Source: Burkholderiales bacterium (lineage in GTDB: Bacteria > Pseudomonadota > Gammaproteobacteria > Burkholderiales > Burkholderiaceae_C). Taken from it: a stretch of 6,106 nucleotides of DNA. A model generated the notes under the pieces. It saw nothing but the letters and a program-made list of their open reading frames with translations. It searched no databases and was not told the origin of the DNA. Both the position numbers and the translations under genes were made by a program. Position 1 is the first letter of the stretch, and each line of letters opens with the position of its first letter. The DNA lies in NCBI GenBank assembly GCA_947474415.1, contig CANJKD010000169.1:1-6106 (forward strand). Reading direction: 5' to 3'. Below are positions 1 to 6,050 of this stretch, piece by piece.

Positions 1-685
1 CATGCCGGTGATCACTGATGCGAATCAACAACTCCGGGAGCCTCCACACCTTCATCAATGACTGCTGAAGGTCCGATAGCTCGATGTTCAGCAAGTCCAA
101 CTGAACAGTGCTGGATCGGAGAGAGGCATCATTGCGTTGGGTCCGCTGAATATCCAACGCAAGCTTTGGCGCATGGCACCACAACAGCATGTCAGCAAAG
201 TCGTGCAGCAGTGCAGCCGTATGAACCATCGCAGCGTCGGAATCCATCCGGTGGACCGCGAACGCCAGCGCGAACGTGGCACCTCGATGCGCACGACGCA
301 TCGTCTCATTCAGGCCCGAAAGCGCCTCCGGATCGTCGGCGAGTTGAGCCTCAACCGTAGGCTGTGGGCCGAAAGCGTTGAAAAATGGCGAAATGCCCAT
401 CATGACCAGCGCAGCAATGACGGTCTCGGTATCGGTGGTCATGCGGCTGTTTCGATTTGCCGCCGCATGCGCGAGTACCTTCAGCGTCATCAACGGATCG
501 TCGCTGATCATTTCTCCCAGACTGTTGGCATCTGCGAGATCTTCGTTTACGCGGAATTCTTCCAGCGCATCACGGGTGCTGCTCAACACCGGAATCGTCA
601 CCGTCCGGAAGTGCATCGTCCACGCGTCGAGGTCACGCAACGGGCTAGCAAGGTGCGGAGATATTGACGGGGTGGATGCGTTCAC
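1..685 (-). CDS. HDOD domain-containing protein, partial (3' end beyond left edge)
   Basis: The minus-strand frame is open from the left edge and gives 228 residues from a GTG at 685-683. HDOD proteins are HD-GYP-related signalling or scaffold proteins, usually without phosphodiesterase activity, found in chemotaxis, motility and stress regulation. Hallmarks, numbered from that GTG: a short N-terminal segment, an IPVL entry (31-34), an ISDDPLMTLKVL helix (60-71), TETVIAALVMMGI (86-98), and a histidine-aspartate core in AALLHDFADMLL (157-168). The protein resembles stand-alone HDOD proteins of beta-proteobacteria, which I recall as roughly 270-290 residues, so the C-terminus is probably missing. 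The start is uncertain. The frame stays open upstream past 1000, but the residues before the GTG are Pro/Gly/Arg/Ser-rich and look non-coding. No clear Shine-Dalgarno precedes it, and an ATG at 616-614 would cut into the domain entry. Family confidence is high; exact role is unknown. Confidence 0.8.
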   Translation of the reverse strand, partial: MNASTPSISPHLASPLRDLDAWTMHFRTVTIPVLSSTRDALEEFRVNEDLADANSLGEMISDDPLMTLKVLAHAAANRNSRMTTDTETVIAALVMMGISPFFNAFGPQPTVEAQLADDPEALSGLNETMRRAHRGATFALAFAVHRMDSDAAMVHTAALLHDFADMLLWCHAPKLALDIQRTQRNDASLRSSTVQLDLLNIELSDLQQSLMKVWRLPELLIRISDHRH

Positions 686-978
686 GGGAATTTCAGTTAC
701 TGGCGACGTTCCGGAGTATCGGCTGCCGGAGCCCAAACTTGAGCTTTCGCCGCCGGGCCGCCGGGCCGCCGGCGGCTCGGTCAACCTCCCGCGTCTAGAA
801 GTGCCCGCCTTTCGCAGGACAGGCCGTGGCTCAGGCACGCCCCTGCTTCTGCCGGGCGAGTCCCAGTGAGCACCACCGACAGAGCAACTGCACCGCGATG
901 CGCCCGCCAAGTGCGCATGCACCCGTGAGCGCTCCGTGTTGCCGCTGCAGTGAACATATGTGGCTCTGTTGAATTTCA
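686..978. other. GC-rich stretch without a recognised gene
   Basis: No convincing gene is visible between the HDOD start and the insertion-sequence end. The minus frame of the HDOD gene remains open through here, but its translation is low-complexity and resembles no domain I know. The plus-strand reading that ends at 869 is the antisense shadow of HDOD followed by unrecognised sequence. The stretch contains a GC-rich repeat with a perfect 12-bp palindrome (765-776). A 10-bp direct repeat, GAATTTCAGT, lies at 688-697 and 971-980. Confidence 0.5.
750..778. repeat. GC-rich tandem/palindromic repeat
   Basis: The unit CCGGGCCG occurs twice in tandem at 753-768, and the perfect palindrome GCCGCCGGCGGC sits at 765-776. 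The run is almost pure G and C. It could fold into a strong hairpin on either strand but has no adjacent T tract, so it is not a standard intrinsic terminator. It may simply be replication-slippage sequence in non-coding DNA. Confidence 0.5.
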
Positions 979-1363
979 GTAAGCGTTCCGCAAACCACAT
1001 CCTTGCGCCTCCGACGACGGCGGCGTGTTGAGGGCGGCGGCGCTACGCGGCGAGGGGTTCGGGCGCGGTGACGGGCGCAGAGAGGGCGGCGTCGGCTGCC
1101 GGACGCCAGTTGTGCGGCAGCAATTGAGCGAGGTCGCGATGTTTGAGCGCGGGCAGCCGCTCGAAGACATCTTTGAGGCAGGTCCAGGGGTCGTGATCGT
1201 TGAGTTTGACCGACTCGATCAAGCTCGGCACGATGCCCGCGCGCTCGCCGGCCTGCTGCGAACCGACGAATAGCCAGTTGCGACGACCGCTGGCGAGTGG
1301 ACGCACGGAGTTCTCGGCCGCGTTGTCGTCGATAGGCACATTGCGGATCGCGTCAACTCTCTC
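979..1363 (-). mobile_element. IS66-family insertion sequence remnant (3' end only)
   Basis: The remnant combines a probable terminal inverted repeat with the transposase tail. At 979 the plus strand reads GTAAGCGTTCCGCAAACC. IS66-family elements characteristically end in GTAA and make 8-bp target duplications. The transposase stop codon (TAG) lies at 1043-1045, about 60 bp inside that end, a normal layout for the tnpC side of an IS66 element. Homology to the transposase fades before about 1363, where an unrelated small gene begins. The other terminus (GCTTAC reading outward) and the accessory genes tnpA and tnpB are absent from the window, so this is a deletion remnant that cannot move by itself. 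The inner boundary is approximate. Confidence 0.75.
1043..1363 (-). pseudogene. IS66 family transposase (TnpC), C-terminal fragment
   Basis: About 100 codons remain of a transposase normally near 500 residues. The recognisable part runs from NVPIDDNAAENSVRPLASGR through NWLFVGSQQAGERAG and SLIESVKLNDHDP to LLPHNWRP, ending in an Ala/Pro-rich tail. The NAAEN...RP block matches the end of the DDE_Tnp_IS66 domain, which I recall as carrying the last catalytic glutamate. The SLIESVKLN...LPHNW part matches the IS66 C-terminal element. The N-terminal leucine zipper, the zinc-finger region and the first two catalytic aspartates are missing, so it should be inactive. The open frame continues upstream to an ATG at 1561, giving a 172-residue frame. 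Those upstream residues are not transposase but belong to the neighbouring small gene, so an automated call of a 172-residue transposase would be a chimera. Confidence 0.8.
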
Positions 1364-1368
1364 GCCGT

Positions 1369-1561
1369 TCAAGCCGCCACCTTGGCTGCCGGCGACGGGG
1401 TAACTGCCGGATTTAGGGTCATACGTTCCAGTTCGCGCTCCAGCGAACGCCCGGCCTGCTGCCGCAGCGCGCGCGCTCTGCCTATGGCTGCCGGAACGAC
1501 GGAATCGGACCTGCGCCACGAGCGGATTGCGTGGCTTCGTGGCATGGACGGTGATCTTCAT
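1369..1561 (-). pseudogene. Small basic hypothetical protein, apparently frameshifted
   Basis: The ATG at 1561-1559 is preceded by a purine-rich ribosome binding site (AGAAGAG, 1567-1573, five bases away). The first frame starts MKITVHATKPRNPLVAQVRF and continues to RRSGSH. After the histidine codon (1486-1484), skipping one base (the T at 1483) gives a second frame: RARALRQQAGRSLEREL, then ERM and a short Pro/Ala tail ending at TGA (1371-1369). The corrected product is 63 residues. The second frame looks coding because it is rich in C/G at third positions and forms a charged amphipathic helix. The uncorrected frame there is Ala/Gly/Ser-rich and featureless. The KPRNPLV start seems familiar from short Burkholderiales ORFs, but I cannot verify that and assign no function. 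It could be a true frameshift, a sequencing error, or a real N-terminal fusion to the transposase tail. Confidence 0.5.
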
Positions 1562-1596
1562 GGGCTCTCTTCTGAGGGGGCGCGGTACGTCGAAGG

Positions 1597-1633
1597 AAAA
1601 AACGGCCCAGGGCTTTGATGCGGCTCAGGCCGT
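1597..1633 (-). terminator. Candidate intrinsic terminator or leader attenuator
   Basis: On the minus strand a 6-bp GC-rich stem (ACGGCC at 1633-1628 with GGCCGT at 1607-1602) encloses a 20-base loop and runs into a six-T tract (1602-1597). The T tract ends 35 bases before the small gene's start codon at 1561. It could stop leftward transcription arriving from the broken regulator region, or act as an attenuator in the small gene's leader. The stem is short and the loop large, so support is moderate. Confidence 0.4.
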
Positions 1634-1704
1634 GCGGTGGATGATGCGTCGTGTCAGACGCTCAACAGGGCAACAAACGGGGCGGCGCAGCAGCACCTGA
1701 AACC

Positions 1705-1884
1705 TCAGACGGCGTTCGCCTCGTCGCCCGCCCACCTGCCATCAGGCGACAAGACAGTGCGGCGATCAACGCGTTCGCGACGCCCGTCAAACGGGGCGGG
1801 CGGACCGTGGGATGAGTCGACCGTAACTCGCTGCGGCAACAAATCCTCTCGAACGGCTTGCCCATTTGGTAAATATTCAATCAT
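1705..1884 (-). CDS. Possible small hypothetical protein
   Basis: From the ATG at 1884-1882 the frame encodes 59 residues, starting MIEYLPNGQAVREDLLPQR and ending GRWAGDEANAV before TGA. It is hydrophilic, with a mix of acidic and arginine residues, and has no membrane segment or signal peptide. The first dozen codons are AT-richer than the rest. No clear Shine-Dalgarno precedes the ATG. A GTG at 1929 would add 15 residues. I recognise no family. The composition is more protein-like than the competing frames, but overlapping open frames are expected in DNA this GC-rich, so it may be spurious or a fragment. Confidence 0.3.
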   Translation of the reverse strand: MIEYLPNGQAVREDLLPQRVTVDSSHGPPAPFDGRRERVDRRTVLSPDGRWAGDEANAV

Positions 1885-1916
1885 CTTGCGCAAGGCGTTT
1901 GCATAAAATATTTCAA
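1871..1916. promoter_or_regulatory. AT-rich island with palindromes and a near-direct repeat
   Basis: In otherwise GC-rich DNA, this island has AAATATTCAA (1871-1880) and AAATATTTCAA (1906-1916) as an imperfect direct repeat. Between them is the perfect 10-bp palindrome CTTGCGCAAG (1885-1894), and the second copy contains the 8-bp palindrome AAATATTT. Such a layout suits an operator or promoter, but I could not place a -35/-10 pair with good spacing on either strand. It overlaps the start of the doubtful ORF at 1705-1884. Confidence 0.3.
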
Positions 1917-1974
1917 GCCCTTGCCACACCGATTGAACGGTGGTGATCTGCCTCGCTGCCGCAGCAACGCGACC

Positions 1975-2550
1975 TCAGCGCTTGGGTTTCAGCGGTTTCA
2001 CTGCGGCTTGCGTCTTGCTCCACAGGTCCCGGCCATCGTCGGGCGGGCCAGCTGGATTCGGAGAGGCGGGCTTGGCGACCATTGCTGGCGTCAGCACCTC
2101 GCCCAGCAAGTCCAGCAGCCTCGCGCGGGCCCGTTGCGGGTGGCGGCGGTAGTAGCTCAACACCAGGCCCACGATGAACCGCTCATCATCGTCTTGCGGC
2201 ACGTTGTGCTGCGCATCGTCGTTCGACGCATTGCCCGGTGACAAGCCAGGCGACGGGGAGACGGCGACGTCGCTCCAGCCGGTTTCGACGTGCGGCAGGT
2301 CCATCCAGCCGGCAGGCTTGCGGCACAGTTGCTCGAACTGACGTGCCAGCCGTTCGCCAATCTGCCGCGACCTGCTCTTGATCTGGCTCTAGTAGCTCGG
2401 CTGGATCTGCAGGCGTTCCGCGAAGCGGCCTTCAAGGCCTCGCAGCGTGGCTGCATCCGCGTGCTTGACGGTGGCATGAACGAACTCGTCGAACAGCAGC
2501 AAGGCGTTGTCGTGGCGGATCTGTGCGAGGTCGCGCGGGCCGGAATTCAT
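1975..2550 (-). pseudogene. XRE/Cro-like DNA-binding regulator interrupted by an in-frame TAG
   Basis: From the ATG at 2550-2548 the frame has 53 codons, then TAG at 2391-2389, then 137 further codons in the same frame to TGA at 1977-1975. The two halves read as one 191-residue protein. A helix-turn-helix spans the stop: LEGRFAERLQIQPSY before it, then SQIKSRSRQIGERLARQFEQ and LCRKPAGWMD after it. This resembles the AYLSQI...IGEKLARKIE...PxGWMD pattern of cI-like repressors. The interrupted codon could have been TGG (Trp) turned to TAG by one G-to-A change. A second conserved-looking helix follows (FIVGLVLSYYRRHPQRARAR, then LLDLLGEVL), and the tail is Pro/Lys-rich and disordered-looking. The frame opens further upstream to 2655, but that extension looks non-coding. 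The gene diverges from purT with 133 bp between starts. The truncated product would lack most of the DNA-binding domain. A sequencing error or stop suppression cannot be excluded. Confidence 0.65.
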
Positions 2551-2683
2551 ACCGCCGATGATAAAGCGTGGTTGAGCTAGTGATGCTGATCGAGTCCGCT
2601 GGACGCCGCTGGCTTCGAACGCCTCTTCGCCGCCGCGCCAAGCGTGGAAAATCATCGGCCAGCAACACCTTCAGGACCATTGC

Positions 2684-3931
2684 ATGTCCACGCTCGGAAC
2701 CCCGCTCTCGCCCCAGGCCACCCGCGTCATGCTCTTGGGCAGCGGCGAGCTTGGCAAGGAGGTGCTGATCGCATTGCAGCGGCTCGGTGTCGAGACCATC
2801 GCCGTCGACCGCTACGAGAACGCGCCAGGCCAGCAGGTGGCGCACCACGCCCGCACCATCACGATGAGTGACCCGGCGCAGCTGAAGGCGCTGATCGACG
2901 CCGAAGGCTCGACATTAATGCGGCCCATCCTCGTCGTGCCCGAAATCGAAGCCATCGCCACACCCATGCTCGAAGCACTCGAGGCTACCGGCGCCGTGCG
3001 CGTGATACCGACCGCTCGCGCCGTACGCCTGACGATGGACCGCGAGGGCATCCGCCGGCTCGCCGCCGAGACGCTCGGCCTACCGACCAGCCCCTTCGTC
3101 TTTGCCGACACTCTGGCCGAATTGCAGCGCGCCATCGACGCGAAGATCGGCTACCCCTGCATCGTCAAGCCGGTGATGAGCAGCTCGGGCAAGGGCCAGA
3201 GCCGCATCGACAGCCCTGCCGATGTGCAGCGCGCCTGGGACTGCGCGATGGCTGGCGGCCGCGTCGGCCACGGCCGCATCATCGTCGAAGGCGTGATCGA
3301 TTTTGATTACGAGATCACTCTGCTCACCGTGCGTGCGCTCGGGGCTGGAACTGGCGGCGAGGTCGAGACCCATTTCTGCGAACCCATCGGCCATGTGCAG
3401 GTGAATGGCGACTACGTTGAGAGCTGGCAGCCGCATGCGATGAGCCCGTTGGCGTTGCAACGCTCGCGCGACATCGCCAAGGCCGTGACCGACAACCTCG
3501 GCCTGGCGCCCGCCGGCCGGCCACAGGGCCTGGGCCTGTTCGGCGTCGAGCTGTTCGTGAAGGGCGACCATGTCTGGTTCAGCGAGGTCTCGCCGCGCCC
3601 ACACGACACCGGCATGGTGACCATGGTCACACAGTGGCAGAACGAGTTCGAACTTCACGCCCGCGCCATCCTCGGACTGCCGGTCGACACCGCGCTGAAG
3701 AGCCCCGGTGCCAGCGCGGTGATCTATGGTGGCATCGATGCGGTGGGCGTGGTGTTCGACGGTGTCGCGCAGGCCTTGCGCGTGCCTGGCACCGAGCTTC
3801 GCCTGTTTGGCAAACCCGAGAGTTTCGTGAAGCGCCGCATGGGCGTCTCGCTGGCCCGTGATGCGGACGTGGCGCTTGCGCGTCGGCGCGCGAAGCAGGC
3901 TGCGGCCTGCGTCGTGCCACGCGCCGGCTGA
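2684..3931 (+). CDS. purT: Formate-dependent phosphoribosylglycinamide formyltransferase (GAR transformylase 2)
   Basis: PurT makes formyl-GAR from 5'-phosphoribosylglycinamide, formate and ATP, an alternative to the folate-dependent PurN step of purine synthesis. It is a cytosolic ATP-grasp enzyme. The 415-residue product is slightly longer than E. coli PurT (392). Visible landmarks: [15 protein letters not shown] (13-27) at the GAR-binding N-terminus, VPEIEAIAT (85-93), [14 protein letters not shown] (116-129), [16 protein letters not shown] (157-172) of the ATP-grasp lid, IVEGV (200-204), [16 protein letters not shown] (298-313) with metal-binding acidic residues, and RLFGKPE (373-379). 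Extra length relative to E. coli falls at about 74-82, 220-228 and 273-284. The ATG is supported by AGGA at 2673-2676, seven bases upstream, and by N-terminal similarity to E. coli PurT ([26 protein letters not shown]). The gene diverges from the broken regulator and converges with the EF-G-like gene. All key motifs are present, so it should be functional. Confidence 0.97.
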   Translation: MSTLGTPLSPQATRVMLLGSGELGKEVLIALQRLGVETIAVDRYENAPGQQVAHHARTITMSDPAQLKALIDAEGSTLMRPILVVPEIEAIATPMLEALEATGAVRVIPTARAVRLTMDREGIRRLAAETLGLPTSPFVFADTLAELQRAIDAKIGYPCIVKPVMSSSGKGQSRIDSPADVQRAWDCAMAGGRVGHGRIIVEGVIDFDYEITLLTVRALGAGTGGEVETHFCEPIGHVQVNGDYVESWQPHAMSPLALQRSRDIAKAVTDNLGLAPAGRPQGLGLFGVELFVKGDHVWFSEVSPRPHDTGMVTMVTQWQNEFELHARAILGLPVDTALKSPGASAVIYGGIDAVGVVFDGVAQALRVPGTELRLFGKPESFVKRRMGVSLARDADVALARRRAKQAAACVVPRAG

Positions 3932-3995
3932 AGGGTCGTTTGGCGGGCCGGCCGACGGCCACCGTCAACCATCGCGCGGTCCGGCGTGAAGGCCT
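3932..3995. other. Convergent intergenic gap
   Basis: These 64 bp separate the stop codons of purT and the EF-G-like gene. They contain the 8-bp palindrome GGCCGGCC (3946-3953) with further GGCC repeats that could form GC-rich hairpins. There is no T tract on either strand, so I see no canonical intrinsic terminator. Termination may use another mechanism or occur inside the opposite gene. Confidence 0.4.
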
Positions 3996-6050
3996 TCAGT
4001 CGTCGTCCTTGACCCGGTACTGGCTCATCAACGCCGCCTGCACCGAAGGCGGCACGGCCTCGTAGTGGCTGGCCTCCAGCATGTAGCGGCCCTGCCCGCC
4101 GGTCATGCCGTTCAACCGCGCCTGGTAGCCGTTCAGTTCCGACAGCGGCACCAGCCCGTTCACGGTGATGCTGCCGCCGACTTGTGCCTGCGTGCCGTTC
4201 ACCTGCCCGCGCTTGGCCGACAGGTCGCCGGTGATGTCGCCCATGCTCGCTTCGGGCGCGCTGATCTGCACCTTCATGATCGGCTCCAGCACGATCGCCT
4301 GGGCCTTCTTCACCGCGTCGATGAAGGCCTTGCGGCCCGCGGTAGTGAAGGCGATGTCTTTCGAATCAACGCTGTGCGACTTGCCGTCGTAGACGATCAC
4401 GCGCACGTCGTTCAGTGGGTGCCCGGCGATCACGCCGCTGTCGAGCACCTGACGGATGCCTTTCTCTACCGCCGGTATGTACTGAGTCGGGATCGTGCCG
4501 CCCTTCACCTGGTCGACGAACTCGAAGCCCGCGCCGCGAACCAGCGGTTCAATGCGCAGGAACACCTCGCCGAACTGGCCCGCGCCGCCGCTCTGCTTCT
4601 TGTGGCGGTGGTGGCCTTCGGCTGGCACGGTCACGGTCTCGCGGTAGGCAATGCGCGGCGGCCGCGTGTTCACCTCGCACTTGTAGACCTCGGTCATGCG
4701 TTCGAGCAGCGTGCGCAGGTGCAACTCGCCCAGGCCATAGACTATGGTCTCGTTGGTCACCGACACATGCTCGACCTTCAGGCACGGGTCTTCATCGACC
4801 AGCTTCTGCAGCACCTCCCACATGCGCTGCTCGTCGCCGCGGCGCTTCGGCTCGATCGCCAGGCCGTGCACCGGCACGGGGAAGGGTAGCGGTTTCAGGT
4901 GCAGGTGGTCGTCTTCGGCCGCATCGTGCAGCACTGCGTCGAAGTGCATCTCGTCAACCTTGGCCACCGCGCAGATGTCGCCAGGCAGCCCGCGCGCCAC
5001 CTCCACATGCTCCTTGCCCTGCAGCATGAACAGGTGGCCCACCTTGAACGGTTTGCGGCCATCGCCGATGTAGAGCTGGCTGTCGCGCGTGACGGTGCCC
5101 TGATGGATGCGGAACACGCCCATCTTGCCGACGTACGGGTCGACCGTGACCTTGAATACGTGCGCGATGACGTGCCTGGCTGGGTCGGGTTCGGCGTGCA
5201 GTTCTGCGGCCTGTTCGCCCTCACCTTGGTAAAACTGTGGCGGGTTGCCTTCGGCCGGGTTCGGCAGCAGCGCCTCGAACACATCGAGCAGTTCCGCCAC
5301 GCCGGCCCCATTGCGAGCCGAGACGAAACAGATCGGGATCAAATGCCCCTGGCGCAGCGCCTCTTCGAGCGGCGCGTGCAACTCGCGTGGGTCGACATCG
5401 CCGTCATTCAGGTAGCGTTCGACGAAGTCCGAATCGACCTCGACCACCTGCTCCACCAGCGCCCGGTGCGCGGCTTCGACGCTTGAAAAGTCGGCCTCGC
5501 CGGAGGGGTTGAAGAAGCAGTCAACCACCCGCGTGCCGCCCGCCGAAGGCAGGTTCAGCGGCAGGCATTCCTTGCCGAACGCGGCCTGTATCTGTTGCAC
5601 CAGGCGCCCCAAGTCGACCCCCGCCGCGTCGATCTTGTTGACGATGACGATGCGGCAAAGCTGGCGTGCCGCAGCCCACTCCATCATGCGGGCGCTCATC
5701 ATCTCGATGCCGGTGCTTGCGTTGATGACGATGGCCGCCGTCTCGACCGCTTCCAACGCCGTCATCGACTGGCCGACGAAATCGGCATAGCCCGGCGTGT
5801 CGATCAGGTGCACGCGCACGCCGCGGTGCGTGAGGTGCATCACCGCCGAGTTCAGCGAGTGCTGGGCGCGCCGCTCCATCGGGTCGAAGTCACTCACCGT
5901 GCTGCCGCGCTCCAGGCTGCCGGCCGCGCCGATCACGCCGGCCTTGGCCAACAGCGCCTCAGCGAGGCTGGTTTTCCCCGCTCCCGTCTGGCCGACGAGA
6001 GCGACGGTTCGAATGGCTTGAATGTCCGGGTGCGGGGCGGTCGCGATCAT
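3996..6050 (-). CDS. fusA: Elongation factor G-family translational GTPase (probable EF-G paralogue)
   Basis: EF-G uses GTP to move tRNAs and mRNA through the ribosome and, with RRF, to recycle ribosomes. The 684-residue product is near the usual ~700 and carries the full domain set. The G domain has P-loop GQTGAGKT (20-27), a switch I-like segment (48-70), DTPG (84-87), NKID (138-141) and SAR (244-246). Domain II spans about 292-380. Domain III contains EPKRRGDEQRM and GLGELHL. Domain IV (about 465-585) has KKQSGGAGQFGEV (484-496) and a tip histidine, H559, in SHSVDS, aligning with HDVDS of E. coli EF-G. Domain V starts near LEPIMKVQI (588-596). Switch I reads RGSTVSDFDPMERRAQHS instead of the usual ...ERGITI, as in EF-G2-like proteins. 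No ribosomal protein or tuf genes lie beside it here. The start is supported by AGGAGAG at 6055-6061, four bases before the ATG. The fusA symbol denotes the family; this is probably an extra copy rather than the str-operon gene. Confidence 0.93.
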   Translation of the reverse strand: MIATAPHPDIQAIRTVALVGQTGAGKTSLAEALLAKAGVIGAAGSLERGSTVSDFDPMERRAQHSLNSAVMHLTHRGVRVHLIDTPGYADFVGQSMTALEAVETAAIVINASTGIEMMSARMMEWAAARQLCRIVIVNKIDAAGVDLGRLVQQIQAAFGKECLPLNLPSAGGTRVVDCFFNPSGEADFSSVEAAHRALVEQVVEVDSDFVERYLNDGDVDPRELHAPLEEALRQGHLIPICFVSARNGAGVAELLDVFEALLPNPAEGNPPQFYQGEGEQAAELHAEPDPARHVIAHVFKVTVDPYVGKMGVFRIHQGTVTRDSQLYIGDGRKPFKVGHLFMLQGKEHVEVARGLPGDICAVAKVDEMHFDAVLHDAAEDDHLHLKPLPFPVPVHGLAIEPKRRGDEQRMWEVLQKLVDEDPCLKVEHVSVTNETIVYGLGELHLRTLLERMTEVYKCEVNTRPPRIAYRETVTVPAEGHHRHKKQSGGAGQFGEVFLRIEPLVRGAGFEFVDQVKGGTIPTQYIPAVEKGIRQVLDSGVIAGHPLNDVRVIVYDGKSHSVDSKDIAFTTAGRKAFIDAVKKAQAIVLEPIMKVQISAPEASMGDITGDLSAKRGQVNGTQAQVGGSITVNGLVPLSELNGYQARLNGMTGGQGRYMLEASHYEAVPPSVQAALMSQYRVKDDD

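Noticed and set aside
378..869. 163-codon plus-strand ORF over the left part of the window
   Set aside because: Up to 685 it is antisense to the HDOD gene, which has clear domain motifs. The remainder resembles no family I know and lies in GC-rich DNA where long open frames arise by chance.
1927..1942. Hairpin CACCG-ATTGAA-CGGTG downstream of the broken regulator
   Set aside because: The stem is only 5 bp and no T tract follows on either strand, so it does not qualify as an intrinsic terminator.
2564..2647. Direct repeat AAGCGTGG at 2564-2571 and 2640-2647
   Set aside because: The eight-base match has no element between the copies and no inverted repeats at the edges, so it is not evidence of a target duplication.
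2597..2683. Plus-strand stretch reading [20 protein letters not shown], faintly like a nitroreductase N-terminus
   Set aside because: Stops lie directly upstream in the same frame, and the similarity is lost after about 15 residues. It is too short to call a gene remnant.
3080..3658. 192-codon minus-strand ORF inside purT
   Set aside because: It is antisense to purT, which is complete and strongly conserved. No independent motif or ribosome binding site is visible.
4065..4889. 274-codon plus-strand ORF
   Set aside because: It is the antisense shadow of the EF-G-like gene, whose motifs fix the real frame on the minus strand. Its His/Ala/Leu/Arg-rich composition is typical of such shadows.
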